64,000 nt of DNA, from contig DIFA01000019.1 of the NCBI GenBank assembly GCA_002418895.1, forward strand, positions 1-64,000. The letters run 5' to 3'. Below the pieces are notes generated by a model. The model worked only from the letters and a program-made list of their open reading frames with translations. It had not been told where the DNA came from and searched no databases. Both the position numbers and the translations under genes were made by a program. Below, piece by piece: positions 51,058 through 58,594 of this stretch (positions within the stretch are counted from its first letter, which is position 1; each line of letters begins with the position of its first letter). Origin of the DNA: Dehalococcoidia bacterium UBA5760. Lineage in GTDB: Bacteria; Chloroflexota; Dehalococcoidia; Dehalococcoidales; UBA5760.

Positions 51058-51456
51058 TCAGCTTTCCACCCTTTCTCTCAATATCTGGGCAAATATTGTG
51101 GTCGGGCTTATAGCCTCAATCCCCATGGTACTGTACAACTCCTGGCGAAGGGGGTCATAAATACGGCTGACCACTTTGGGCACATTGAAAATGTTCTTGG
51201 CGATTTGAGACGCCATAATATTACGATTATCACCCTGGGTGGTGGCGACGAAGGCATCCGCACCCTCTATCCCTGATCTTTTGAGCACTTCCTGATCAAG
51301 ACCATTACCAACCAGGGCATTACCTTTGAAAGTAGGCGGCAGTCTCCGGAAACTATAGGTATCCGTATCCAGAATAGTTACTGAATGGCCATCGCCATCC
51401 AGCAGTCCGGCTAGCCTGGCTCCAACCCTACCGCAACCCATGATTACTACTTTCAT
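51058..51456 (-). CDS. TrkA N-terminal domain protein (RCK_N only)
   Basis: The 132-residue protein has only the NAD-binding RCK half: VIMGCGRVGARLAGLLDGDG (4-23), VTILDTDTYSF, VGNGLDQEVLKRSGIEGADA and ATTQGDNRNIMASQIAKNIF. No TrkA_C domain follows. It lies 9 bases upstream of the full-length RCK gene. Since RCK domains work in pairs, it may form hetero-assemblies with its neighbour. Start ATG behind AAAGGAT. Confidence 0.88.
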   Translation of the reverse strand: MKVVIMGCGRVGARLAGLLDGDGHSVTILDTDTYSFRRLPPTFKGNALVGNGLDQEVLKRSGIEGADAFVATTQGDNRNIMASQIAKNIFNVPKVVSRIYDPLRQELYSTMGIEAISPTTIFAQILRERVES

Positions 51457-51472
51457 AAACCAAATCCTTTAG

Positions 51473-51916
51473 TTAGGTATTTGAGATAGGACCCAGATGA
51501 TATAGTATGACGCGACAGGGGGCATTTTCAAGCACGTAAGGGACAACTTCACCCAGGCTAAACTCTCCGAAGCGCCTCTTGTAGGCAAAACCCATCACGA
51601 TCAGATCAACATCACTCCCAACGGCTTCATTAACAATGGCCGGTCCAACTTCACGGGCCTGGAGCACCTCGGTGTCTATCTTGTAATTATGCTCCGCAGC
51701 AATTCTCTCTATGCGATTCAGTATCTCTTCAGCTTTCTGAATTTCGGGTTTGATCTCGGCGTCCAGCGGCAGGTCACGTTTCAGCGTGATAACATAAATA
51801 ACACGGACCTGGCACTTGTCCTGCTTACCCAATCTACAAGCGAACAGAATCGCTTCTTCATCGGCCTGACTGCCAATTACAGGCAACAAAATTTGGCTAA
51901 ATCTAATTACTTCCAT
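51473..51916 (-). CDS. Universal stress protein (UspA family)
   Basis: The 147-residue protein has the UspA fold: SQILLPVIGSQADEEAILFA near the start and VDLIVMGFAYKRRFGEFSLG toward the end. The ATP-binding G-2x-G-9x-G(S/T) pattern is degraded, so nucleotide binding is uncertain. It opens a small operon with two TrkA-type genes and has its own promoter, which suggests a regulatory role in cation transport. Confidence 0.86.
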   Translation of the reverse strand: MEVIRFSQILLPVIGSQADEEAILFACRLGKQDKCQVRVIYVITLKRDLPLDAEIKPEIQKAEEILNRIERIAAEHNYKIDTEVLQAREVGPAIVNEAVGSDVDLIVMGFAYKRRFGEFSLGEVVPYVLENAPCRVILYHLGPISNT

Positions 51917-51941
51917 CTCACCTTGTTACTGAGCACCGATA

Positions 51942-51970
51942 ATTATACTCCCCCGGTCAAGATACTACAA
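51942..51970 (-). promoter_or_regulatory. Promoter of the uspA-trkA-trkA operon
   Basis: On the minus strand TTGTAG (51970-51965) and a perfect TATAAT (51947-51942) are 17 bases apart. It separates this group from the trkH operon upstream. Confidence 0.65.
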
Positions 51971-52006
51971 CCATACTGCAATTCGCCAGCTAAAACTTCA
52001 TATTAG

Positions 52007-53461
52007 CTAGCGCCACTTCCAAAACGATGGAGCAACTAGAGCAAACACCGTGAGCAGCTCAAGACGCCCTGCCAGCATGCATACTATCAGGGTAACCTTC
52101 CCAGCAGCGGGAACGAAGGCGTAGTCCAGTACCGGTCCTACCATACCCAGGCCGGGGCCAACATTCCCCAGGGTAGCAATAACGGAAGACAGGGCGGTTA
52201 TCTGGCTAAGCCCGAAAGAACTCATTATCAAAAAGCTGACAATCATGGTAGTAAAGTACAGAACGGTCATACCGATGACACCGGAGACAACCTGCTCCGA
52301 CAGCACGTTATTCCCCACCTTTAGAGGGATGACCGCCTGGGGATTAAAGGAGAGTGCAATCCGGCGATAGGTATACTTTAACAATACCAGTATCCTGCTC
52401 ACCTTCAGTGCTCCTCCCGTTGAGCCGGCCGAGGCACCGACTATCATCAGAATAAGCAGAGTCGCCTTGGCGAATGCCGGCCAGCTGTTAAAATTAACGG
52501 TACTGAAACCGGTTGTCGTCATGACCGAAACAACCTGAAAGACGCTATGTCTGAAGGCACTACCGACAGACATTCCCGTGCTGTTTATTAAATTCAAAGC
52601 AATAAGAATGGAAGCGCCGACAAGCAGACCGATGTAGAACCTAAATTCCGGGTTAACGAAGAGACGCCCGGGTTGACGTTTCCACAAGCATAGATAGTGT
52701 AATCCGAAATTAACTCCGGCGATTATCATAAAGGTAATAACGATGCCTTCCACGATTACACTGTTATAGGCACCGATGCTCAGGCTTCTGGCGGCAAAAC
52801 CTCCGGTGGGCATTGTACCGAAGGTAATCGTTATAGCGTCGAATGCGGATATGTTCCCCGCCTGCCAGAGCAGGATAAACTCCACAATTGAGAATCCGAC
52901 GTAGAGGTACCATAGTGACTTTACCGTATCCTGAATGCGGGCGGTCAACTTTTCTGCCTGAGGTCCCGGTATTTCAGCTTCGACCAGGTGAGCAGCTCCT
53001 ATGCCGAACAGAGGGAATAAGGCAACAAATAGTGTTATTATTCCCATTCCCCCCAGCCACTGAGTGAAGTTGCGCCACAAGAGGATGCCTTGGGGTTGGC
53101 TTTCAATAGAACTAAGCACTGTAGCTCCAGTAGTGGTATAGCCTGACATAGCCTCGAAATAAGCGTCAAGGTAGCCAGGAAAAACTCCGGCCAGTTGATA
53201 AGGTATCGCGCTGAAGGCTGAAGCCAGTAGCCACCCGCAGGTGACGAAGAGTAGCGCTTCCCGTCGGCTGAATCTCCCCCCACCACCCGGGGTCAAACGC
53301 CAGAGCAGTAGACCTGAGCAAGCGGTGATGCCTGCTGAAATGGCAAATGACTGGGACACCGGTTCCCCGTAGTAGCCACTCCAACTCATAGGAAAGAGCA
53401 TGGCTATACCGAGCCCTATTATCAGCAGTCCTAGATAGTGGAGAACAACCCTAATTCTCAT
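52007..53461 (-). CDS. trkH: Trk-type potassium uptake membrane protein
   Basis: The 484-residue protein is the K+-conducting subunit. It repeats the four-fold membrane-pore-membrane plan with pore motifs AMSGYTTTGATVL, ITFGTMPTGGFAARS, VVSVMTTTGFSTVNF and IATLGNVGPGLG. The conserved AGSTGGALKVSRILVLLK is intact. It lies 9 bases downstream of trkA, its regulatory partner, on the same strand. Confidence 0.94.
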   Translation of the reverse strand: MRIRVVLHYLGLLIIGLGIAMLFPMSWSGYYGEPVSQSFAISAGITACSGLLLWRLTPGGGGRFSRREALLFVTCGWLLASAFSAIPYQLAGVFPGYLDAYFEAMSGYTTTGATVLSSIESQPQGILLWRNFTQWLGGMGIITLFVALFPLFGIGAAHLVEAEIPGPQAEKLTARIQDTVKSLWYLYVGFSIVEFILLWQAGNISAFDAITITFGTMPTGGFAARSLSIGAYNSVIVEGIVITFMIIAGVNFGLHYLCLWKRQPGRLFVNPEFRFYIGLLVGASILIALNLINSTGMSVGSAFRHSVFQVVSVMTTTGFSTVNFNSWPAFAKATLLILMIVGASAGSTGGALKVSRILVLLKYTYRRIALSFNPQAVIPLKVGNNVLSEQVVSGVIGMTVLYFTTMIVSFLIMSSFGLSQITALSSVIATLGNVGPGLGMVGPVLDYAFVPAAGKVTLIVCMLAGRLELLTVFALVAPSFWKWR

Positions 53462-53470
53462 ATCTATTGT

Positions 53471-54835
53471 TTAGGTGAATAACTTTTCCACAGCCGGGAT
53501 GAGCGCAAGCGGTGATATTACAATAAGGTGGTCACCCGGTTGTACCGTACTGTCATCGGGCGGAATGATTACGGTATTGTTGCGAACAACAGCTCCACAG
53601 ATTGCTCCCTTAGGCAGGCCTGCTTCTTTAATGCTTCGCTGTGCTATCGGTGCTGTCGGGCCGGTCACAAACTCAATAGCCTGTATCTGTTCGCCACCGA
53701 GCATAGCTACCGAAATGGCCCCGCCGTGAAGTGCGAAGCGGGCGATTCTACGTGCTGTCAGTAAAGGCGGCGACGCCGCCACATCAACACCAACCGCTTC
53801 AGCCAGAGGAATATTCCATGGATTATTCACCAGCACTAGATTACGTGAGATTCCCAGGCTCTTAGCTAACAATCCGGAAAGGATATTCACTTCGTCGCTT
53901 TCGGTACTGGCAACAAAGGCATCAGCCAGCGGGACTCCCTGTTCGATAAGGAAATCCCGGTCAGTACCATCACCCTGGACTACTGCCGTTCCCTCCAGTC
54001 TGCCAGCAATCTCCTGGCTTCGGTCTTCGTTCTTCTCAATGATTTTGACAGGGATCCTACGTTCCCGCAGCCCTTCGGCAACAAGGCATCCGACACGACC
54101 TCCACCCAGTATAACAACACTACTGGCCGGACGTTTTGGTTGGACAAACAACTCCCCTAACTGATCCATAAACTCAGCAGCAGCAATCAGGTAAACACGG
54201 TCACCCTCTTTGATGATTTCATCAGCGGCCGGGATAAAGATACCTTCAGCACGAAGAATAGCGGCTATCACACACGGTCTGGGAAAGTTGAGCTTGTTTA
54301 ATGGTTTGTCTATTGCCATCCCCTTCTCGGTTCTGAATTCCCTTATCTGAACGATACCATTGGCAAAGTTATCCACCGGCGAGGGATAAAAACTGGAGAG
54401 TATATCAATTATTTCTTTAGAGGCTTCAACCACCGGGTTGATAAAGAGATCTACCCCGAAAGTCTTCGGCCGGATCACCTTTCTGGGGGCAGATGGATCA
54501 GTAGCCGGGCTGATAAAATAGCTTGAATACTCGGGACTACGAACCCGGGCTATTGTCATACGGGCACCCAGCTCCTTAGCAATAAGGCAGATTATCATGT
54601 TGGTTTCATCGCTATCGGTGACAGCAATGATTAAGTCGGCTCGATGAATCTCAGCCTCTATTATGGTCTTGGGTATTGCCGCATTATTCAGAATGGTTGC
54701 CACATCGAGCTGACGGCGGACGTTCTCTATCGCCTTCTCAGACCGATCTATTACCACTACCTGGTGGTTTTCCTGGACAAGCAAGGAGGCTATGTTGAAA
54801 CCAACTACTCCGGCGCCGGCTATAATAATGTACAT
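53471..54835 (-). CDS. trkA: Trk potassium transport regulator TrkA (double RCK)
   Basis: The 454-residue peripheral protein has two full RCK units in tandem. The first begins MYIIIAGAGVVGFNIA; the second, near residue 242, has VVILGGGRVGCLVAEGL and VVQGDGTDRDFLIEQGVPLA. Each is followed by a TrkA_C domain (REFRTEKGMAIDKPL; IKEAGLPKGAICGAVVRN). It binds NAD(H)/nucleotides and gates TrkH. The start ATG follows a small ORF by 4 bases, with AAGGG at the end of that ORF as its ribosome site. Confidence 0.94.
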   Translation of the reverse strand: MYIIIAGAGVVGFNIASLLVQENHQVVVIDRSEKAIENVRRQLDVATILNNAAIPKTIIEAEIHRADLIIAVTDSDETNMIICLIAKELGARMTIARVRSPEYSSYFISPATDPSAPRKVIRPKTFGVDLFINPVVEASKEIIDILSSFYPSPVDNFANGIVQIREFRTEKGMAIDKPLNKLNFPRPCVIAAILRAEGIFIPAADEIIKEGDRVYLIAAAEFMDQLGELFVQPKRPASSVVILGGGRVGCLVAEGLRERRIPVKIIEKNEDRSQEIAGRLEGTAVVQGDGTDRDFLIEQGVPLADAFVASTESDEVNILSGLLAKSLGISRNLVLVNNPWNIPLAEAVGVDVAASPPLLTARRIARFALHGGAISVAMLGGEQIQAIEFVTGPTAPIAQRSIKEAGLPKGAICGAVVRNNTVIIPPDDSTVQPGDHLIVISPLALIPAVEKLFT

Positions 54836-54839
54836 CTAT

Positions 54840-55013
54840 TCAACCCTTCTTACTGGCAGGCAATCTCAAGAATCTTGCAATACTTTGCGAGATAGCGTTC
54901 CATTTTCCTTGAGACTTTTTCCGCCTGCGCAGTACCCGATCACCGGGACGAATGGTGGGTAATTCCTCAACAAAATCTTCTTTGTCGTTCTGTAGTGTAC
55001 CTTTGGTATCCAT
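54840..55013 (-). CDS. Small basic ORF heading the trk operon, 57 residues
   Basis: The frame reads MDTKGTLQNDKEDFVEELPT, then IRPGDRVLRRRKKSQGKWNA, then a short end. It starts at ATG 55013 with GGAGGT very close upstream and stops 4 bases before trkA, overlapping the trkA ribosome site, so translation would be coupled. An acidic N-terminus precedes a strongly basic middle. A candidate promoter stands 40 bases upstream. I do not recognise the family; it could be a small Trk regulator or a leader peptide. Confidence 0.5.
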   Translation of the reverse strand: MDTKGTLQNDKEDFVEELPTIRPGDRVLRRRKKSQGKWNAISQSIARFLRLPASKKG

Positions 55014-55052
55014 TGACCTCCATCTGGTCCAGACTTCTAAATCACAGCCATA

Positions 55053-55081
55053 ATAATGGCACCGATTTAGGAAATGGTCAA
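55053..55081 (-). promoter_or_regulatory. Candidate promoter of the trk operon
   Basis: On the minus strand TTGACC (55081-55076) and CATTAT (55058-55053) are 17 bases apart. Transcription would start near 55046, before the small ORF. Confidence 0.45.
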
Positions 55082-55177
55082 GTGAGTCCCCTTCTCTCTA
55101 CCGTCCCGCTTGAATTATTTCCCCACGGTTCGGAGAATTTTACCCGCTTACCTGACTTCTGTCAACAAGACCTCTGC

Positions 55178-55206
55178 TTGACAATTACACAGTCCTCATC
55201 TAAACT
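55178..55206 (+). promoter_or_regulatory. Promoter of the DUF47-pit operon
   Basis: A perfect TTGACA (55178-55183) is followed after 17 bases by TAAACT (55201-55206). The leader is about 95 bases and includes a small ATGCC/GGCAT hairpin near 55222-55240. Confidence 0.6.
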
Positions 55207-55306
55207 CAAAGTGCAGATTTTATGCCTAGGCTTTTGGCATCCTAATCATAGTTATCATTCAGATGAAGGTATTTATACGTTCTTTGGCGACGGAGGAGAA
55301 ATATTA

Positions 55307-55936
55307 ATGGTCAGGTTCCCCTTTATACCTAAAGAAGAGAGCTTTTTTGGACTTTTTGAGCAGAGCGCCCGGAATATGGTCAAGGCAGCTGAGGAGTTAA
55401 ACAGCATGCTTGACAAATGCGGCGACTTTGTGAAAAGTGCGGCCGAAATAGCCGAGCTCGAACACCAGGGCGACACTATTACCCATCAGATTATGGCTCA
55501 GCTACACCGCACCTTCGTCACCCCGTTTGATAGAGAGGATATAGCACTACTGGCCCATGCTCTGGATGACGTGACTGACTTCATTGACTCGGCAGCCGAT
55601 GCCATCCTTATTTATAAAATAGAGTGTCCTACACAGAGGGCTAAGGAGCTGGCCGAAGTTATCGTCCAGGCATCGATTGAAGTAGAGAAGGTGTTGCCTA
55701 AACTGAGGCGTCGTGCCGAGTTGAAGCAGGTGCTTGAGCGGTGTGTGGAGATTAACCGTTTGGAGAACGTCGCCGACCGGATATTCCGCTCGGCGATGGC
55801 CGAACTTTTTGATGATAACATAGACATCGCCCAGGTCATCAAATGGCGTGAGATATACGAATACATGGAAACAGCAACCGACCGGTGCGAGGATGTGGCT
55901 AACGTCCTTGAAGGGGTAGCCCTTAAGCATGCCTGA
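55307..55936 (+). CDS. DUF47/PhoU-like accessory protein of a phosphate transporter
   Basis: The 209-residue, all-helical protein belongs to DUF47 (TIGR00153-like, PhoU fold): FFGLFEQSARNMVKAAEELN, AAEIAELEHQGDTITHQIMA, TPFDREDIALLAHALDDVTD, and YEYMETATDRCEDVANVLEG near the end. DUF47 genes usually pair with PiT transporters, as here, and probably regulate them. I start it at ATG 55307 because GGAGGAG is 8 bases upstream; the open frame before it covers the promoter. It overlaps pit by 8 bases. Confidence 0.92.
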   Translation: MVRFPFIPKEESFFGLFEQSARNMVKAAEELNSMLDKCGDFVKSAAEIAELEHQGDTITHQIMAQLHRTFVTPFDREDIALLAHALDDVTDFIDSAADAILIYKIECPTQRAKELAEVIVQASIEVEKVLPKLRRRAELKQVLERCVEINRLENVADRIFRSAMAELFDDNIDIAQVIKWREIYEYMETATDRCEDVANVLEGVALKHA

Positions 55937-56924
55937 TCCGTTTCTGATCCTGATTATTGCTCTGGCACTCGGTTTTGGTGTGGTTAACGGTTTCAATGAT
56001 GCCGCCAATGCCGTAGCTGCTTCAGTTGGTTCTCGCGCTCTTTCCCCCCGAAATGCCATCATAGTGGCTGCCTGTTTTAATATGGCTGGTGCCGCTTCCG
56101 GCACGGCAGTTGCCAAGACCATCGGCAAGGGGATTCTCGTCCCGGAGGCGATGACTTCTTATCTCCCCGTTATTGCCGCCCTGATTGCGGTTGTTATCTG
56201 GGGAGCAATTGCTACCTACCATGGTGTACCGATAAGTCTTACCCATGGATTTATTGCCGGGCTGGCTGCCGCTGGAGTAGCAGTAGCCGGCAGCACGGCG
56301 GTGGTATGGAGTGTTATGCAACGGATTCTGGTCTCGGTAGCAGCTGCCCCGGCTCTGGGCTTTGCCGGCGGGTTCGGTCTGATGGTTGCTCTACTATGGG
56401 CATTACGCTATAGCGCTCCGGCCAAACTGCGAACTGTCTTCAGCCGTTTGCAGTGGCTTACTACCGCCTTTCTTGCTTATAGTCACGGTAAGAATGACGG
56501 CCAAATGCCAATTGGCATCATCACGATGGCTCTGGTAATTCATACCGGGCAGACCGGACTGTGGGACAATATTCCCTGGTGGGTAGTAGGAACATCAGCC
56601 GCCGCTATCAGTATAGGGACACTAACCGGCGGATGGCGGGTTATCAAGACAGTGGGGATGAAGGTTACTGCTCTGGAGCCAATTCATGCCTTTACGGCTA
56701 ATATTGCCGCGGCAGGGGTAATTGAGGCAGCCTCGCAACTGGGTATCCCGGTAAGTACCACCCACTGTAACAGTGCGGCTATCATGGGTGTCGGAGCTAC
56801 AAAGAGACTCTCGGCAGTACGTTGGGGGGTAGCACGCCGCATTGTCGCTGCCTGGGTCATCACCTTTCCCGTCTGCGCCGGGCTGGGTTATTTAATCGCC
56901 AAGCTAATGCAGCCGTTATTCTAA
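55929..56924 (+). CDS. pit: Inorganic phosphate transporter (PiT family)
   Basis: The 331-residue membrane protein has the two inverted PiT signatures: GFNDAANAVAASVGSRALSP (21-40) and VSTTHCNSAAIMGVGATKRL near the C-terminus, plus SHGKNDGQMPIG in the middle. About ten hydrophobic segments are seen. It imports phosphate (as metal phosphate) with protons or sodium. Coupled to the DUF47 gene by an 8-base overlap. Confidence 0.94.
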   Translation: MPDPFLILIIALALGFGVVNGFNDAANAVAASVGSRALSPRNAIIVAACFNMAGAASGTAVAKTIGKGILVPEAMTSYLPVIAALIAVVIWGAIATYHGVPISLTHGFIAGLAAAGVAVAGSTAVVWSVMQRILVSVAAAPALGFAGGFGLMVALLWALRYSAPAKLRTVFSRLQWLTTAFLAYSHGKNDGQMPIGIITMALVIHTGQTGLWDNIPWWVVGTSAAAISIGTLTGGWRVIKTVGMKVTALEPIHAFTANIAAAGVIEAASQLGIPVSTTHCNSAAIMGVGATKRLSAVRWGVARRIVAAWVITFPVCAGLGYLIAKLMQPLF

Positions 56925-56933
56925 CCACCGGAC

Positions 56934-57569
56934 CTAAAGGATAATCTCACGCTGTTTTACCCGGCACTTTTCCGCAGTAATGATTGCCTTGATCTCAGAT
57001 ACAGCCAGGTCAACCGCACCCTCTTTGTTTATCACCACATAATCAAACTGAGGTAGCTGCTTTACCTCTCCCCGAGCAGTTTTTACACGCAGGGCCAGAT
57101 CAAATGGGGTTTCCGTGCTGCGTCGATCCAGCCGGCTGACAAGCTCTTCCATAGACGGCGGCATAATGATGATAGATACTGCCTCCGGCAGGATTTTTTT
57201 GATGGTTGCTGCTCCCTGGATATCAACCTTTACTATTGTATCCTGCCCGTTCCCCAAGGCTTTTTGAACCGGTCCCCGAGGCACTCCGTACCAGTTTCCG
57301 TAAACATTAGCCCACTCCAGTAATTCTTCTTTCCTGACCATTTCCTGGAATTCTCTCGGGGAGACAAAGTGATAATGCTCATTATCTCTTTCGTTAGGCC
57401 GCTTACATCGTGTAGTCACCGTGGTGACATACTGCAGGGGATAGCCGGACTGTCTTATCCTGCTCAGAAGAGCATCTTTACCTACACCTGACGGACCGGA
57501 AAGGACGATCAGTAAAGGTTTTGCTTGCGGATCAAAAGGAGGCTGATTTTCACGGCTCACATTTTTCAT
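56934..57569 (-). CDS. gmk: Guanylate kinase
   Basis: Gmk phosphorylates GMP to GDP. The 211-residue protein has the P-loop SGPSGVGKD (24-32), [19 protein letters not shown] for GMP binding and [12 protein letters not shown] 15-residue N-terminal extension precedes the fold. It overlaps the remA-like gene upstream by 20 bases, a pairing also common in Firmicutes. It converges on pit with 9 bases between stops. Confidence 0.95.
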   Translation of the reverse strand: MKNVSRENQPPFDPQAKPLLIVLSGPSGVGKDALLSRIRQSGYPLQYVTTVTTRCKRPNERDNEHYHFVSPREFQEMVRKEELLEWANVYGNWYGVPRGPVQKALGNGQDTIVKVDIQGAATIKKILPEAVSIIIMPPSMEELVSRLDRRSTETPFDLALRVKTARGEVKQLPQFDYVVINKEGAVDLAVSEIKAIITAEKCRVKQREIIL

Positions 57570-57843
57570 CGCCCGGATCTAGCTTTAGCGCAGGGTTTTC
57601 TCGACTGGCTTGTAGCCGACCAGCAATGGTTTCCGGAGCCAGGGCTGCCAGAATAATATGGCCGTTATCGGTGATGATGACGGCCTTAGTTCTCCTGCCG
57701 TTGGTCATATCAATCAGTAGCCCCTTGTTTCTACCTTCCTGAACAGTACGTTTGGTAGGTGCTGAGTTCGGCGAAACTATGGCAATAACTCTGTTCATGG
57801 CTATGATATTGCCAAACCCAATATGAACCGGCTCCATAATCAT
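57550..57843 (-). CDS. remA: RemA/DUF370-family protein
   Basis: The 97-residue protein matches RemA (YlzA): [60 protein letters not shown]. RemA is a DNA-binding regulator of biofilm matrix genes in Bacillus; its role in other phyla is unclear. I chose ATG 57843, 8 bases after GAGG; a GTG three codons upstream overlaps that site. It is divergent from a UspA gene and co-transcribed with gmk. Confidence 0.92.
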   Translation of the reverse strand: MIMEPVHIGFGNIIAMNRVIAIVSPNSAPTKRTVQEGRNKGLLIDMTNGRRTKAVIITDNGHIILAALAPETIAGRLQASRENPALKLDPGDEKCEP

Positions 57844-57926
57844 TGTAAACACCTCAGAAATTAAGTCGTGTATATCTCTATAGTGCTTAATATCTTATAC
57901 TTTTACCGACGATTACGCAACTGTTC

Positions 57927-57955
57927 TTGACATAGCTTCACCTTTACAATACCAT
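57927..57955 (+). promoter_or_regulatory. Candidate promoter of the second UspA gene
   Basis: A perfect TTGACA (57927-57932) and TACCAT (57950-57955) are 17 bases apart. The gene starts 63 bases downstream. Confidence 0.45.
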
Positions 57956-58018
57956 AGCATAATGACCTGTTAAACAGAATTAACCCCGGTGGGATCGGCT
58001 TTCGAGAAAGGAGGGTTA

Positions 58019-58474
58019 ATGTTAAAAAAAATTCTGGTTTGTCTCAACGGCTCCGATCTCGCGGAGCAGATTTTACCCTATGCTGCCGAGGTAGCCCAGC
58101 TTTCTGGCAGTAAGGTTGTGCTTCTCGCGGTGACTATTCCACCGGGTGCTATCGTCCAGCCGTTAATCGGTTACTACCATGCCACCCCGCTGGAAAGGAT
58201 TCAGAGAGACGAGGAATTAGCTGGAGAATATCTAAAACGTGTGGCAAGGAGACTGCGCAGGAAGCGGCTTCACGTTGAGTGTGTCACTCTACCCGGAGAC
58301 CCCGGTAAGACTATTGTCAGCTATGCTGCCCAGAATGATATAGACCTTATCGCTATGGGTACCCATGGGCAGAGCGGATTGGGGCGACTGGTCTTTGGTA
58401 GCGTAGCAGACTTTGTACTGAGGCATTCGGAGTTACCTATCCTGGTGAGAAAACCGGAGTACACCAAGAAATAA
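58019..58474 (+). CDS. Universal stress protein (UspA family), ATP-binding type
   Basis: The 151-residue protein begins MLKKILVCLNGSDLAEQILP and has the full ATP-binding pattern MGTHGQSGLGRLVFGSVADF (G-2x-G-9x-G-S). Unlike the UspA in the trk group, this one should bind ATP. I start it at ATG 58019, which follows AAAGGAGGG; the open frame continues ten codons upstream without a ribosome site. It is a single gene between remA and mutS. Confidence 0.92.
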   Translation: MLKKILVCLNGSDLAEQILPYAAEVAQLSGSKVVLLAVTIPPGAIVQPLIGYYHATPLERIQRDEELAGEYLKRVARRLRRKRLHVECVTLPGDPGKTIVSYAAQNDIDLIAMGTHGQSGLGRLVFGSVADFVLRHSELPILVRKPEYTKK

Positions 58475-58594
58475 ATGTCCTGCGGGTCATATTCAATTCA
58501 TCTTCCTGACCGGGAAAGTAAGCCGGGTAAAATGGGTTAAGAGAGGCAAAATCACCCTTCTTTTTCGTCGAAAATTCTAGTAGAATAGGGTTTG

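Noticed and set aside
54995..55306. Long N-terminal extension of the DUF47 gene
   Set aside because: The extension covers the promoter at 55178-55206, is unlike the family, and ATG 55307 has a strong ribosome site.
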